A stretch of 6,572 nucleotides of DNA from an uncultured Oscillospiraceae bacterium (GTDB lineage Bacteria; Bacillota; Clostridia; Oscillospirales; Oscillospiraceae), in contig CAAERF010000549.1 of assembly GCA_900758315.1 (NCBI GenBank), positions 1-6,572 of the forward strand, in the 5' to 3' direction. A model generated the notes under the pieces. The model saw only the letters and a list, made by a program, of their open reading frames with translations. It made no database searches and was not told where the DNA came from. The translations under genes and the position numbers were made by a program. Numbering within the stretch: the stretch's first letter is position 1; every line of letters starts with the position of its first letter. Below are positions 1 through 5,084 of the stretch, in pieces.

Positions 1-4
1 CCCT

Positions 5-217
5 ATGAAACAGGGTGCTTTGATTTTTGACGAGCAGACAGACCGCTACGACATCCGCTTTGACCTTGCGGACTATTACGGCGGCCTGCACTGCGGAGAA
101 ACTTTTGATGTGATGGTGGGCGGCAGATGGAGGCCGACCCGCATTGAAATGGCCGAGAACTGGTATCTGGTGGGAATCCATGCCGACGACCTCTCCGGCC
201 TGCGGGTGCGGATTTAA
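5..217 (+). CDS. DUF5348-type small protein of conjugative elements
   Basis: This is a complete 70-aa acidic soluble protein with no signal peptide or membrane segment. It reads like the DUF5348 family: an N-terminal GALIFDEQTDRYDIRFDL stretch, a central YYGGLHCGE motif (about residues 24-32), then GGRWRPTRIE and a WYLVGI...LSGLRVRI ending. These short beta-rich proteins recur in Clostridia integrative elements beside the transfer genes; no biochemical role is established to my knowledge. The ATG lies four bases from the window edge, so its ribosome binding site cannot be seen, but the start matches how I remember the family beginning. It is followed after 42 bp by the PcfB-type gene on the same strand, so it is probably in the same transcript. 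The family call is by recognition of the motif order. Confidence 0.85.
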   Translation: MKQGALIFDEQTDRYDIRFDLADYYGGLHCGETFDVMVGGRWRPTRIEMAENWYLVGIHADDLSGLRVRI

Positions 218-243
218 GCCATCCGCCTGCCTGCTGACTTTCC

Positions 244-253
244 AAAGGAGGGA
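244..253 (+). promoter_or_regulatory. Ribosome binding site fixing a TTG start
   Basis: AAAGGAGGGA is a near-perfect anti-16S match about 7 nt before the TTG at 260. There is no suitably spaced ATG or GTG in this frame, so the site decides the start of the PcfB-type gene. Confidence 0.85.
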
Positions 254-259
254 TAGCAG

Positions 260-736
260 TTGCAGGAAGAAGTAGACCAGAAAACCATAGCGTTAGCGGT
301 TAAGACGGGCAAGCTCACCGCCCAAGTGCTGCAAGCGGCCATCCGAAAATATCTGGCCGCCCGGCAGAAAGGGACGGGCAAGGCCCATCACGGCCAGCAG
401 AGCTTACGGCAGCTCAAAAAGGACGGTTCCGCCCTGTCCAACATTGAGATCACCGACGCCAACATTGGCCTGTTTAAGCCCTGCGCCAAGAAATACGACA
501 TTGATTTTACCCTGCGGAAAGACCGCACTACCCATCCGCCCCGGTATATCGTGATCTTCAAATCCAAGCAGGCGGACAATCTGGAACAGGCATTTAAGGA
601 GTTTACGGCCAAGAAGCTCAAACAGCAGGAACGCCCCTCCATCCGAAAGACCCTTGCCGTCCTGAAAGAAAAGGCAGCGGCCAGAAGCAGCCAGCAGGCC
701 AAGGAGAAAATCAAGGAAAGGGGGCTGTCACGATGA
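260..736 (+). CDS. PcfB family (DUF3801) conjugation protein
   Basis: This 158-aa, strongly basic, soluble protein resembles the PcfB/DUF3801 family, named after the pCF10 gene located directly before the coupling protein gene pcfC. The N-terminus (MQEEVDQKTIALAVKTGK) is typical. The middle, about residues 60-117, has a mixed alpha/beta pattern with NIGLFKPCAKKYDIDFTLRKD and PPRYIVIFKSK. The C-terminal 40 residues are Lys/Arg/Gln-rich and probably helical. The initiator is TTG, chosen because of the strong ribosome binding site at 244-253 and the family-like N-terminus. Its stop overlaps the start of the VirD4-type gene (ATGA at 733-736), which points to translational coupling. A role as a coupling-protein partner is inferred from position; the detailed function is unclear. 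Confidence 0.88.
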   Translation: MQEEVDQKTIALAVKTGKLTAQVLQAAIRKYLAARQKGTGKAHHGQQSLRQLKKDGSALSNIEITDANIGLFKPCAKKYDIDFTLRKDRTTHPPRYIVIFKSKQADNLEQAFKEFTAKKLKQQERPSIRKTLAVLKEKAAARSSQQAKEKIKERGLSR

Positions 737-2538
737 AGCCGGAAATGAAAAAGCTGATCATCGCAAACCTGCCCTACCTGCTGTTTGTTTACCTGTTCGG
801 CAAGCTGGGACAGACCTACCGGCTGGCGGCTGGGGCGGACTTGTCGGAAAAGCTATTGCACCTTGCGGACGGCTTTTCCCTTGCCTTTGAAAGCGCCGCC
901 CCCAGCTTCCACCTGTTCGATCTGGCGGTGGGCGTGGCCGGTGCGGTGGCACTGCGGCTGATGGTGTACTGCAAAAGCAAGAACGCCAAGAAATACCGCC
1001 GGGGCGTCGAGTACGGCAGCGCCCGTTGGGGAGGCCCCAAAGATATAGCCCCGTACATCGACCCGGTGTTTGACAACAACATCCTCCTGACCCAGACGGA
1101 ACGCCTCACCATGAACAACCGGCCCAAAGACCCCAAGACCGCCCGGAACAAAAATGTACTGGTGATCGGCGGTTCCGGCAGCGGCAAGACCCGGTTCTTT
1201 GTGAAGCCCAACCTTATGCAGTGCGTGTCCAAGGACTACCCGACCTCATTCGTGATTACTGACCCGAAAGGAAGTCTGATCGGCGAGGTGGGCCAGCTCC
1301 TTGTGCGGTGCGGCTACCGGGTAAAAGTGCTGAATACCATTAACTTTTCCAAGAGTATGCGCTACAACCCGTTTCGCTACATCCATTCGGAAAAGGACAT
1401 TTTGAAGCTGGTAAACACGCTGATTTGCAACACCAAGGGCGAGGGCGAAAAAAGCGCCGAGGATTTTTGGATCAAATCGGAACGCCTGCTGTATTCGGCC
1501 CTCATTGGCTATATCTGGTACGAAGCGCCGGACGATGAAATGAATTTCACCACGCTTCTTGAAATGATAAACGCCAGCGAAGCCCGTGAGGACGACCCGG
1601 AATTTCAATCCCCGGTAGACCAGATGTTTGAACGGCTGGAAGAAAAAGACCCGGAACACTTTGCGGTGCGCCAGTACCGTAAATTCCTGCTGTCGGCGGG
1701 CAAGACCCGCAGCTCCATCTTGATAAGCTGCGGAGCCAGATTAGCGCCCTTTGACATCCGGGAGGTGCGGGAGCTGATGGAGGACGACGAACTGGAACTT
1801 GACACCATCGGGGATCAAAAAACGGCCCTGTTCCTGATTATGTCGGACACGGACACGACCTTTAATTTCATTCTGGCAATGGTGCAAAGCCAGCTTATCA
1901 ACCTTTTGTGTGACCGGGCCGATGACAAATACGGCGGGCGGCTGCCCGTCCATGTGCGGCTGATTTTAGACGAGTTCGCAAACATCGGCCAGATTCCAAA
2001 CTTTGACAAGCTGATCGCCACCATCCGAAGCCGGGAAATCTCGGCTTCTATTATTTTACAGAGCCAGTCGCAGCTAAAGGCCATTTACAAGGACGCGGCG
2101 GAAATCATTTCCGACAACTGCGACTGTACGCTGTTCCTTAGTGGCCGGGGCAAGAACGCCAAGGAGATCGCGGAGGTGCTGGGCAAGGAAACCATTGACA
2201 GTTACAACCAGAGCGAGAACCGGGGCGCGCAGACCTCCCACGGACTGAACTACCAAAAACTCGGAAAGGAGCTGATGAGCCAAGACGAAATTGCAACGAT
2301 GGACGGAGGCAAGTGTATTTTGCAGGTGCGCGGCGTGAGACCGTTTTTCAGTGAGAAATACGACATCACCTGCCACCCCCGCTATAAATACCTCTCGGAC
2401 GCTGACAAAAAGAACACCTTTGATGTGGACAGCTACCTGTCGTCCCTGCGCCGGAAAAAGCGGCGCGTGATAACAGAGGACGAACCCTTTGACCTCTACG
2501 ACATTGAGCTGTCGGATGAAGATTTTGCCGCAGAATAA
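733..2538 (+). CDS. VirD4/TraG-type type IV coupling ATPase
   Basis: This 601-aa protein is the coupling protein that links the relaxase-bound DNA to the type IV secretion channel and pumps it by ATP hydrolysis. Two N-terminal membrane helices are visible at about residues 8-23 and 62-80, followed by a basic stretch and the EYGSARWGGPKDIAPY segment typical of the Clostridia element type. Walker A is GGSGSGKT at 146-153 (K152), and Walker B is LILDEF at 410-415 (D413, E414). The downstream IRSREISASIILQSQSQL region matches the conserved post-Walker B motif. The C-terminus is acidic (residues about 583-601), a possible contact surface. The ATG overlaps the PcfB stop, with AAGGAAAGGGGG just upstream. 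The length is usual for the family and no lesion is seen. Neighbouring VirB6- and VirB4-type genes support the role. Confidence 0.97.
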   Translation: MKPEMKKLIIANLPYLLFVYLFGKLGQTYRLAAGADLSEKLLHLADGFSLAFESAAPSFHLFDLAVGVAGAVALRLMVYCKSKNAKKYRRGVEYGSARWGGPKDIAPYIDPVFDNNILLTQTERLTMNNRPKDPKTARNKNVLVIGGSGSGKTRFFVKPNLMQCVSKDYPTSFVITDPKGSLIGEVGQLLVRCGYRVKVLNTINFSKSMRYNPFRYIHSEKDILKLVNTLICNTKGEGEKSAEDFWIKSERLLYSALIGYIWYEAPDDEMNFTTLLEMINASEAREDDPEFQSPVDQMFERLEEKDPEHFAVRQYRKFLLSAGKTRSSILISCGARLAPFDIREVRELMEDDELELDTIGDQKTALFLIMSDTDTTFNFILAMVQSQLINLLCDRADDKYGGRLPVHVRLILDEFANIGQIPNFDKLIATIRSREISASIILQSQSQLKAIYKDAAEIISDNCDCTLFLSGRGKNAKEIAEVLGKETIDSYNQSENRGAQTSHGLNYQKLGKELMSQDEIATMDGGKCILQVRGVRPFFSEKYDITCHPRYKYLSDADKKNTFDVDSYLSSLRRKKRRVITEDEPFDLYDIELSDEDFAAE

Positions 2539-2566
2539 AGCGGCCATAGAGAAAGGAGCGTGACCG

Positions 2567-2794
2567 ATGGGACACTCGGACGAATGGACATTTGCGGATT
2601 ATTTCAAGTATGAGCAGGAAATCTACCGGGCGATCATTTCCGCTGCGGTTCTGTGCCAGTGGATCGCGGAACATGATACCCCGCCCACGAACGGGGAAGC
2701 CGAAGAACTTGTAAGGGAAATAGACCGCAGACTGTGTGAAGCATGGGGCGAGATTTTTTCGCTGGCTGTGCTGGAATGGCGGGACGGCCAGTAA
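2567..2794 (+). CDS. Hypothetical 75-aa protein of the transfer operon
   Basis: I do not recognise this family. The 75-aa product is acidic, looks mostly helical, has no clear membrane helix or signal peptide, and contains two cysteines (in VLCQW and RRLCEAW) and five tryptophans. It has a good AAAGGAG site at 2552-2558, 8 nt before the ATG. It begins 28 bp after the VirD4-type gene on the same strand. The stop lies in the loop of a 7-bp inverted repeat (2783-2789 with 2800-2806), and a probable terminator follows, so this may be the last gene of the first transcriptional segment. A role as an accessory factor for the coupling protein is only a guess from position. Confidence 0.75.
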   Translation: MGHSDEWTFADYFKYEQEIYRAIISAAVLCQWIAEHDTPPTNGEAEELVREIDRRLCEAWGEIFSLAVLEWRDGQ

Positions 2795-2806
2795 CTCCGG
2801 GCCGTC
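2783..2806 (+). repeat. 7-bp inverted repeat spanning a stop codon
   Basis: GACGGCC at 2783-2789 is exactly complementary to GGCCGTC at 2800-2806, with a 10-nt loop that contains the TAA of the 75-aa gene. It would form a hairpin at the 3' end of that reading frame, just before the terminator-like hairpin. It has no T-run of its own. Confidence 0.6.
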
Positions 2807-2810
2807 TGCG

Positions 2811-2868
2811 GATTGTGAGGCTGCCGCTGTGTACGGCGGCTTTTTTGTACCCAAATACCATCACAATC
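2811..2868 (+). repeat. Long-range inverted repeat enclosing the terminator hairpin
   Basis: GATTGTGA at 2811-2818 is perfectly complementary to TCACAATC at 2861-2868, extendable outward by one G-T and one C-G pair (2809-2810 with 2869-2870). The arms flank the terminator-like hairpin at 2820-2846 and end about 8 nt before the Maff2 ribosome binding site. In RNA this would make an outer stem around the terminator stem; in DNA it could instead be a spaced binding site. Confidence 0.5.
2820..2846 (+). terminator. Probable intrinsic terminator before the Maff2 gene
   Basis: A 7-bp stem (2820-2826 with 2834-2840, one G-T pair, GC-rich) with a 7-nt loop is followed directly by six Ts (2841-2846). 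This is the classic form of an intrinsic terminator. Because it lies inside a transfer operon whose downstream genes have no obvious promoter, it may act as a partial terminator or attenuator. The stem is short, so its efficiency may be modest. Confidence 0.6.
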
Positions 2869-2870
2869 TG

Positions 2871-2895
2871 AATTTATGGAGGTAAATTTATGGAA
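2871..2895 (+). repeat. Short direct repeat carrying a decoy and the true ATG
   Basis: AATTTATGGA occurs at 2871-2880 and again at 2886-2895. The ATG in the second copy (2890) is the Maff2 start. The ATG in the first copy (2876) overlaps the GGAGGT ribosome binding site (2878-2883) and lies in another frame, so it is not a good start. The repeat may be chance in AT-rich leader sequence. Confidence 0.4.
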
Positions 2896-3105
2896 TTTTT
2901 CAATAGTGCAGTTGATACTTTGCAGACCATCGTTGTGGGCCTCGGCGGCGCGCTTTGCGTATGGGGCGGCGTCAATCTTTTGGAGGGATACGGGGCGGAC
3001 AACCCGGCAAGCAAGTCACAGGGAATCAAGCAGCTTGTCGCCGGTGGTGGCGTTGCCCTGATCGGCATGACCCTTGTTCCGCTGCTGTCCGGGCTGCTGG
3101 GATAA
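2890..3105 (+). CDS. Maff2 family small membrane protein, pilin-like
   Basis: This 71-aa hydrophobic protein has two predicted membrane helices, about residues 11-31 and 49-70, joined by a short polar loop (EGYGADNPASKSQGIKQ). Both helices are rich in Gly, Ala and Val. The sequence matches the Maff2 family of mobile-element membrane proteins; residues such as VWGGVNLLEGYG and GGGVALIGMTLVPLL are typical. Size, two-helix topology and position just before the VirB6/TrbL-type gene resemble VirB2/TrbC pilin subunits, but that role is inference. No cleavable signal peptide is evident. The ATG at 2890 has GGAGGT 6 nt upstream. The gene is flanked by a terminator-like structure and by a very stable hairpin, an arrangement that could let it be expressed at a different level from its neighbours. 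Confidence 0.9.
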   Translation: MEFFNSAVDTLQTIVVGLGGALCVWGGVNLLEGYGADNPASKSQGIKQLVAGGGVALIGMTLVPLLSGLLG

Positions 3106-3128
3106 CCCCATGTGTGTTAGAAAACCCT

Positions 3129-3158
3129 CCGCGCCCTCTCTGATCGGGGAGGGCGCGG
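3129..3158 (+). promoter_or_regulatory. Strong hairpin between Maff2 and VirB6-like genes
   Basis: A perfect 10-bp GC-rich inverted repeat (3129-3138 with 3149-3158) can be extended inward by two G-T/C-G pairs, leaving a loop of about 6 nt. No T-run follows on the + strand; instead AAAGGAGGTG, the ribosome binding site of the next gene, starts two bases later (3160). It is therefore more likely an mRNA stability or processing element for the Maff2 message, or a modulator of translation, than a terminator. The bases CCTCC at 3126-3130 could alternatively pair with GGAGG at 3163-3167 and hide the ribosome binding site, at the cost of two pairs of the main stem. Confidence 0.6.
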
Positions 3159-3176
3159 GAAAGGAGGTGTCCCCAC

Positions 3177-4040
3177 ATGATCGGTGATTTAATCGGGGAA
3201 TGGATCAAAGGAATCCTGATCGACGGTATCATGGGCAACCTGTCCGGCCTGTTTAACACAGTCAATACCAAAGTCGGGGAAATCGCGTCGGATGTGGGCA
3301 GTACCCCGCAGGACTGGAACGGCGGCATTTTTTCCATGCTGCAAAACCTGTCCGAAACGGTGATCGTCCCCATTGCGGCGGCCATTCTCGCCCTTGTGAT
3401 GTGCTATGAGCTGATCGACATGATCGTGGAAAAGAACAATATGCACGACTTCGACAGCTCCATGTTCTTCCGCTGGATTTTCAAAAGCGCCTTTGCCATC
3501 CTCATTGTGACGAACACATGGAATATCGTCATGGGCGTATTTGACGCCACCCAGCAAGTCGTCAACCAGAGCGCCGGGGTGATTATCGGGGATACCAGCA
3601 TTGATTTTGACGCGCTGATCCCTGATCTGGAAAGCCGCCTTGAAGCAATGGACATTGGGCCGCTGCTGGGCCTGTGGTTCCAGACCCTTGTTGTGGGGCT
3701 GACGATGAACATTCTTTCCATCTGCATTTTCCTTGTGACCTATGGAAGAATGATTGAAATTTACGCCGTGACCGCATTGGGGCCGATCCCCCTTGCCACG
3801 CTGGGCAATGCAGAGTGGCACGGCATGGGCCAGAACTACTTGAAATCCCTGCTTGCGCTGGGCTTCCAAGCCTTTTTAATCATGGTGGTTGTCGGGATTT
3901 ATGCGGTGCTGATCCAGCAGATCGGAACCGCCGACGACATATCCGGCGCAATCTGGGGCTGTATGGGCTATACCGTTTTGCTTTGCTTCTGTCTGTTCAA
4001 GACCGGCAGCATATCGAAAGCCGTATTTACCGCACATTGA
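3177..4040 (+). CDS. VirB6/TrbL-like conjugal transfer protein, CD1112 type
   Basis: This 287-aa polytopic inner-membrane protein is the likely channel component of the mating apparatus. An amphipathic N-terminus (MIGDLIGEWIKGILIDGIMGN) is followed by helices at about residues 61-83, 100-122, 163-189, 195-209, 225-246 and 257-274. The segment TALGPIPLATLGN (about 199-211) and the GQNYLKSLLALGFQAF stretch are typical of the VirB6/TrbL-like CD1112 family of Clostridia elements. The ATG at 3177 is preceded by a strong AAAGGAGGTG site at 3160-3169. The stop TGA (4038-4040) is followed by C and is in the same frame as the methyltransferase gene, with no other stop between them. Length and topology look complete. 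Confidence 0.93.
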   Translation: MIGDLIGEWIKGILIDGIMGNLSGLFNTVNTKVGEIASDVGSTPQDWNGGIFSMLQNLSETVIVPIAAAILALVMCYELIDMIVEKNNMHDFDSSMFFRWIFKSAFAILIVTNTWNIVMGVFDATQQVVNQSAGVIIGDTSIDFDALIPDLESRLEAMDIGPLLGLWFQTLVVGLTMNILSICIFLVTYGRMIEIYAVTALGPIPLATLGNAEWHGMGQNYLKSLLALGFQAFLIMVVVGIYAVLIQQIGTADDISGAIWGCMGYTVLLCFCLFKTGSISKAVFTAH

Positions 4041-4045
4041 CAGAC

Positions 4046-4052
4046 AGGAGGA
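4046..4052 (+). promoter_or_regulatory. Ribosome binding site pointing to an ATC start
   Basis: AGGAGGA lies 9 nt before ATC at 4062. It is a strong site right after the VirB6-like stop and serves no ATG, GTG or TTG within reach in any frame that leads to a plausible protein. It supports initiation of the methyltransferase at 4062. Confidence 0.75.
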
Positions 4053-4061
4053 ATACCAACC

Positions 4062-4628
4062 ATCAAAGAAACACAAAAGAAAACCTACAACATCCTTTAC
4101 GCCGACCCGCCGTGGCGATATGAACAGAAAGCAGTACAGGGTGCAGCAGAAAAGCACTATCCCACCATGAGCATTGACGAGCTGTGCGCCCTGCCGGTGG
4201 AAACGCTGGCGGAAAAAGACTGCCTCTTGTTTTTGTGGGCAACTTTCCCCCAGCTCCCGGAGGCGCTGCGTCTGATTAAGGCGTGGGGCTTCACCTTTAA
4301 GACCGTGGCCTTTGTCTGGCTGAAATTGAACCGCAAAAGCCCCACATGGTTTTACGGGCTGGGCTATTGGACGAGAGGAAACGCGGAAATCTGTCTGCTT
4401 GCCAAGCGGGGCCATCCCAAGCGTTACTCCAAAAGCGTCCATCAGTTTATCATTTCCCCGGTGGAGGAACACAGCAAGAAACCAGACATTACCCGCGAGA
4501 AAATCATAGAGCTTGCGGGCGACCTGCCCCGCGCAGAACTGTTTGCCAGACAGAAAATCCCCGGCTGGGATGCGTGGGGCAACGAAGTGGACAGCGATTT
4601 TTCCCTGTCCGTACCAGAAACGAGGTGA
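4062..4628 (+). CDS. MT-A70 family adenine methyltransferase, probable ATC start
   Basis: The 188-aa product is an MT-A70-type N6-adenine methyltransferase using S-adenosylmethionine. The catalytic DPPW motif is at residues 15-18 (NILYADPPWRY), counting from ATC 4062. Also visible are HYPTMSIDELCALPV, CLLFLWATFPQLPEAL, KAWGFTFKTVAFVWLKLN, YWTRGNAEICLLAKRG and FARQKIPGWDAWGNE, in the family order. The first ATG in frame, at 4167, would delete DPPW, and no ATG, GTG or TTG lies between the preceding stop and it. A strong ribosome binding site precedes ACCATCAAAGAA, which looks like ATGAAA with G changed to C. The gene may thus be weakly expressed from ATC or damaged at its start codon; the rest of the frame is intact. 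Related methyltransferases occur at this place in similar elements. The substrate is unknown; protecting or marking element DNA is inference. Confidence 0.85.
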   Translation: MKETQKKTYNILYADPPWRYEQKAVQGAAEKHYPTMSIDELCALPVETLAEKDCLLFLWATFPQLPEALRLIKAWGFTFKTVAFVWLKLNRKSPTWFYGLGYWTRGNAEICLLAKRGHPKRYSKSVHQFIISPVEEHSKKPDITREKIIELAGDLPRAELFARQKIPGWDAWGNEVDSDFSLSVPETR

Positions 4629-4634
4629 CTTTTT

Positions 4635-5084
4635 ATGGCTTATGTAACTGTCCCCAAAGATTTAACCAAGGTCAAATCCAAGGTAGTATTCGGGCTGACG
4701 AAACGCCAGCTCATTTGTTTTGGCGGTGCGCTGCTTGTAGGCGTCCCGCTTTTCTTTTTGATCCGGGGCCGCGTCCCGACCAGCGCGGCGGCGCTCATTA
4801 TGGTGTTCGCCATGCTGCCGGGCTTTCTGCTGGCGCTTTACGAAAAACACGGCCAGCCCCTTGAAGTGGTGGTGCGCCAGATCGTCGAGTGCTGCTTCAT
4901 CCAGCCCAAGGAACGGCCCTACCAGACCAACAACGCTTATACCGCCCTTGTGCGGCAATCCCAAATGGAAAAGGAGGTCAACGCCATTGTCCAAAAAGCA
5001 AAAGAACGAAACGAGCGCAAAAGCGCCGGTCAAGCTCACCCGCGCCGAAAAGAAAGAGATTCAGGCCGTCATCCGAAAGTATAA
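4635..5084 (+). CDS. PrgI family conjugation membrane protein
   Basis: This 149-aa protein matches the PrgI family, small inner-membrane components of Gram-positive type IV secretion encoded next to VirB4-type ATPases and comparable to VirB3 by position and topology. The N-terminus AYVTVPKDLTKVKSKVVFGLT is characteristic. Two membrane helices follow at about residues 25-43 and 51-69, then a cytoplasmic domain with EVVVRQ and FIQPKERPYQTNNAY, and a Lys/Arg/Glu-rich tail. The ATG is 6 nt after the methyltransferase stop, with GAGGTGA overlapping that stop codon, so the two are probably translationally coupled. The last 98 nt also encode the start of the VirB4-type protein in another frame, so the basic tail (about residues 118-149) may be constrained mainly by the overlap. 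Confidence 0.93.
   Translation: MAYVTVPKDLTKVKSKVVFGLTKRQLICFGGALLVGVPLFFLIRGRVPTSAAALIMVFAMLPGFLLALYEKHGQPLEVVVRQIVECCFIQPKERPYQTNNAYTALVRQSQMEKEVNAIVQKAKERNERKSAGQAHPRRKERDSGRHPKV
4971..4978 (+). promoter_or_regulatory. Ribosome binding site for VirB4, inside the PrgI gene
   Basis: AAGGAGGT within the PrgI coding region lies 8 nt before TTG at 4987. It decides the VirB4-type start: the next in-frame ATG, at 5134, would remove a conserved N-terminal part. Confidence 0.85.

Noticed and set aside
2845..2877. Possible promoter (TTGTAC-like -35) upstream of the Maff2 gene
   Set aside because: There is no convincing -10 box at 16-18 bp spacing, so a promoter cannot be supported from sequence alone.
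2876..3061. 61-aa frame starting at the upstream ATG of the direct repeat
   Set aside because: Its ATG overlaps the ribosome binding site of the Maff2 gene and the translation is not family-like; the 2890 start gives a clear Maff2 protein.
3129..3158. Intrinsic terminator after the Maff2 gene
   Set aside because: The stem is strong but is followed by GAAAGGAGG rather than a T-run, and the next gene starts 18 bp later.
3189..3869. 226-aa open frame on the - strand
   Set aside because: It is antisense to the VirB6/TrbL-like gene. The His/Asp/Gln-rich translation is what results from reading hydrophobic codons in reverse.
4167..4628. Methyltransferase starting at the first ATG
   Set aside because: This start would remove the DPPW catalytic motif and has no ribosome binding site close upstream, while a strong one precedes ATC at 4062.
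4346..4864. 172-aa + strand open frame across the methyltransferase/PrgI junction
   Set aside because: It overlaps two well-supported genes in another frame, and its translation is Arg/Pro/Cys-rich without motifs.
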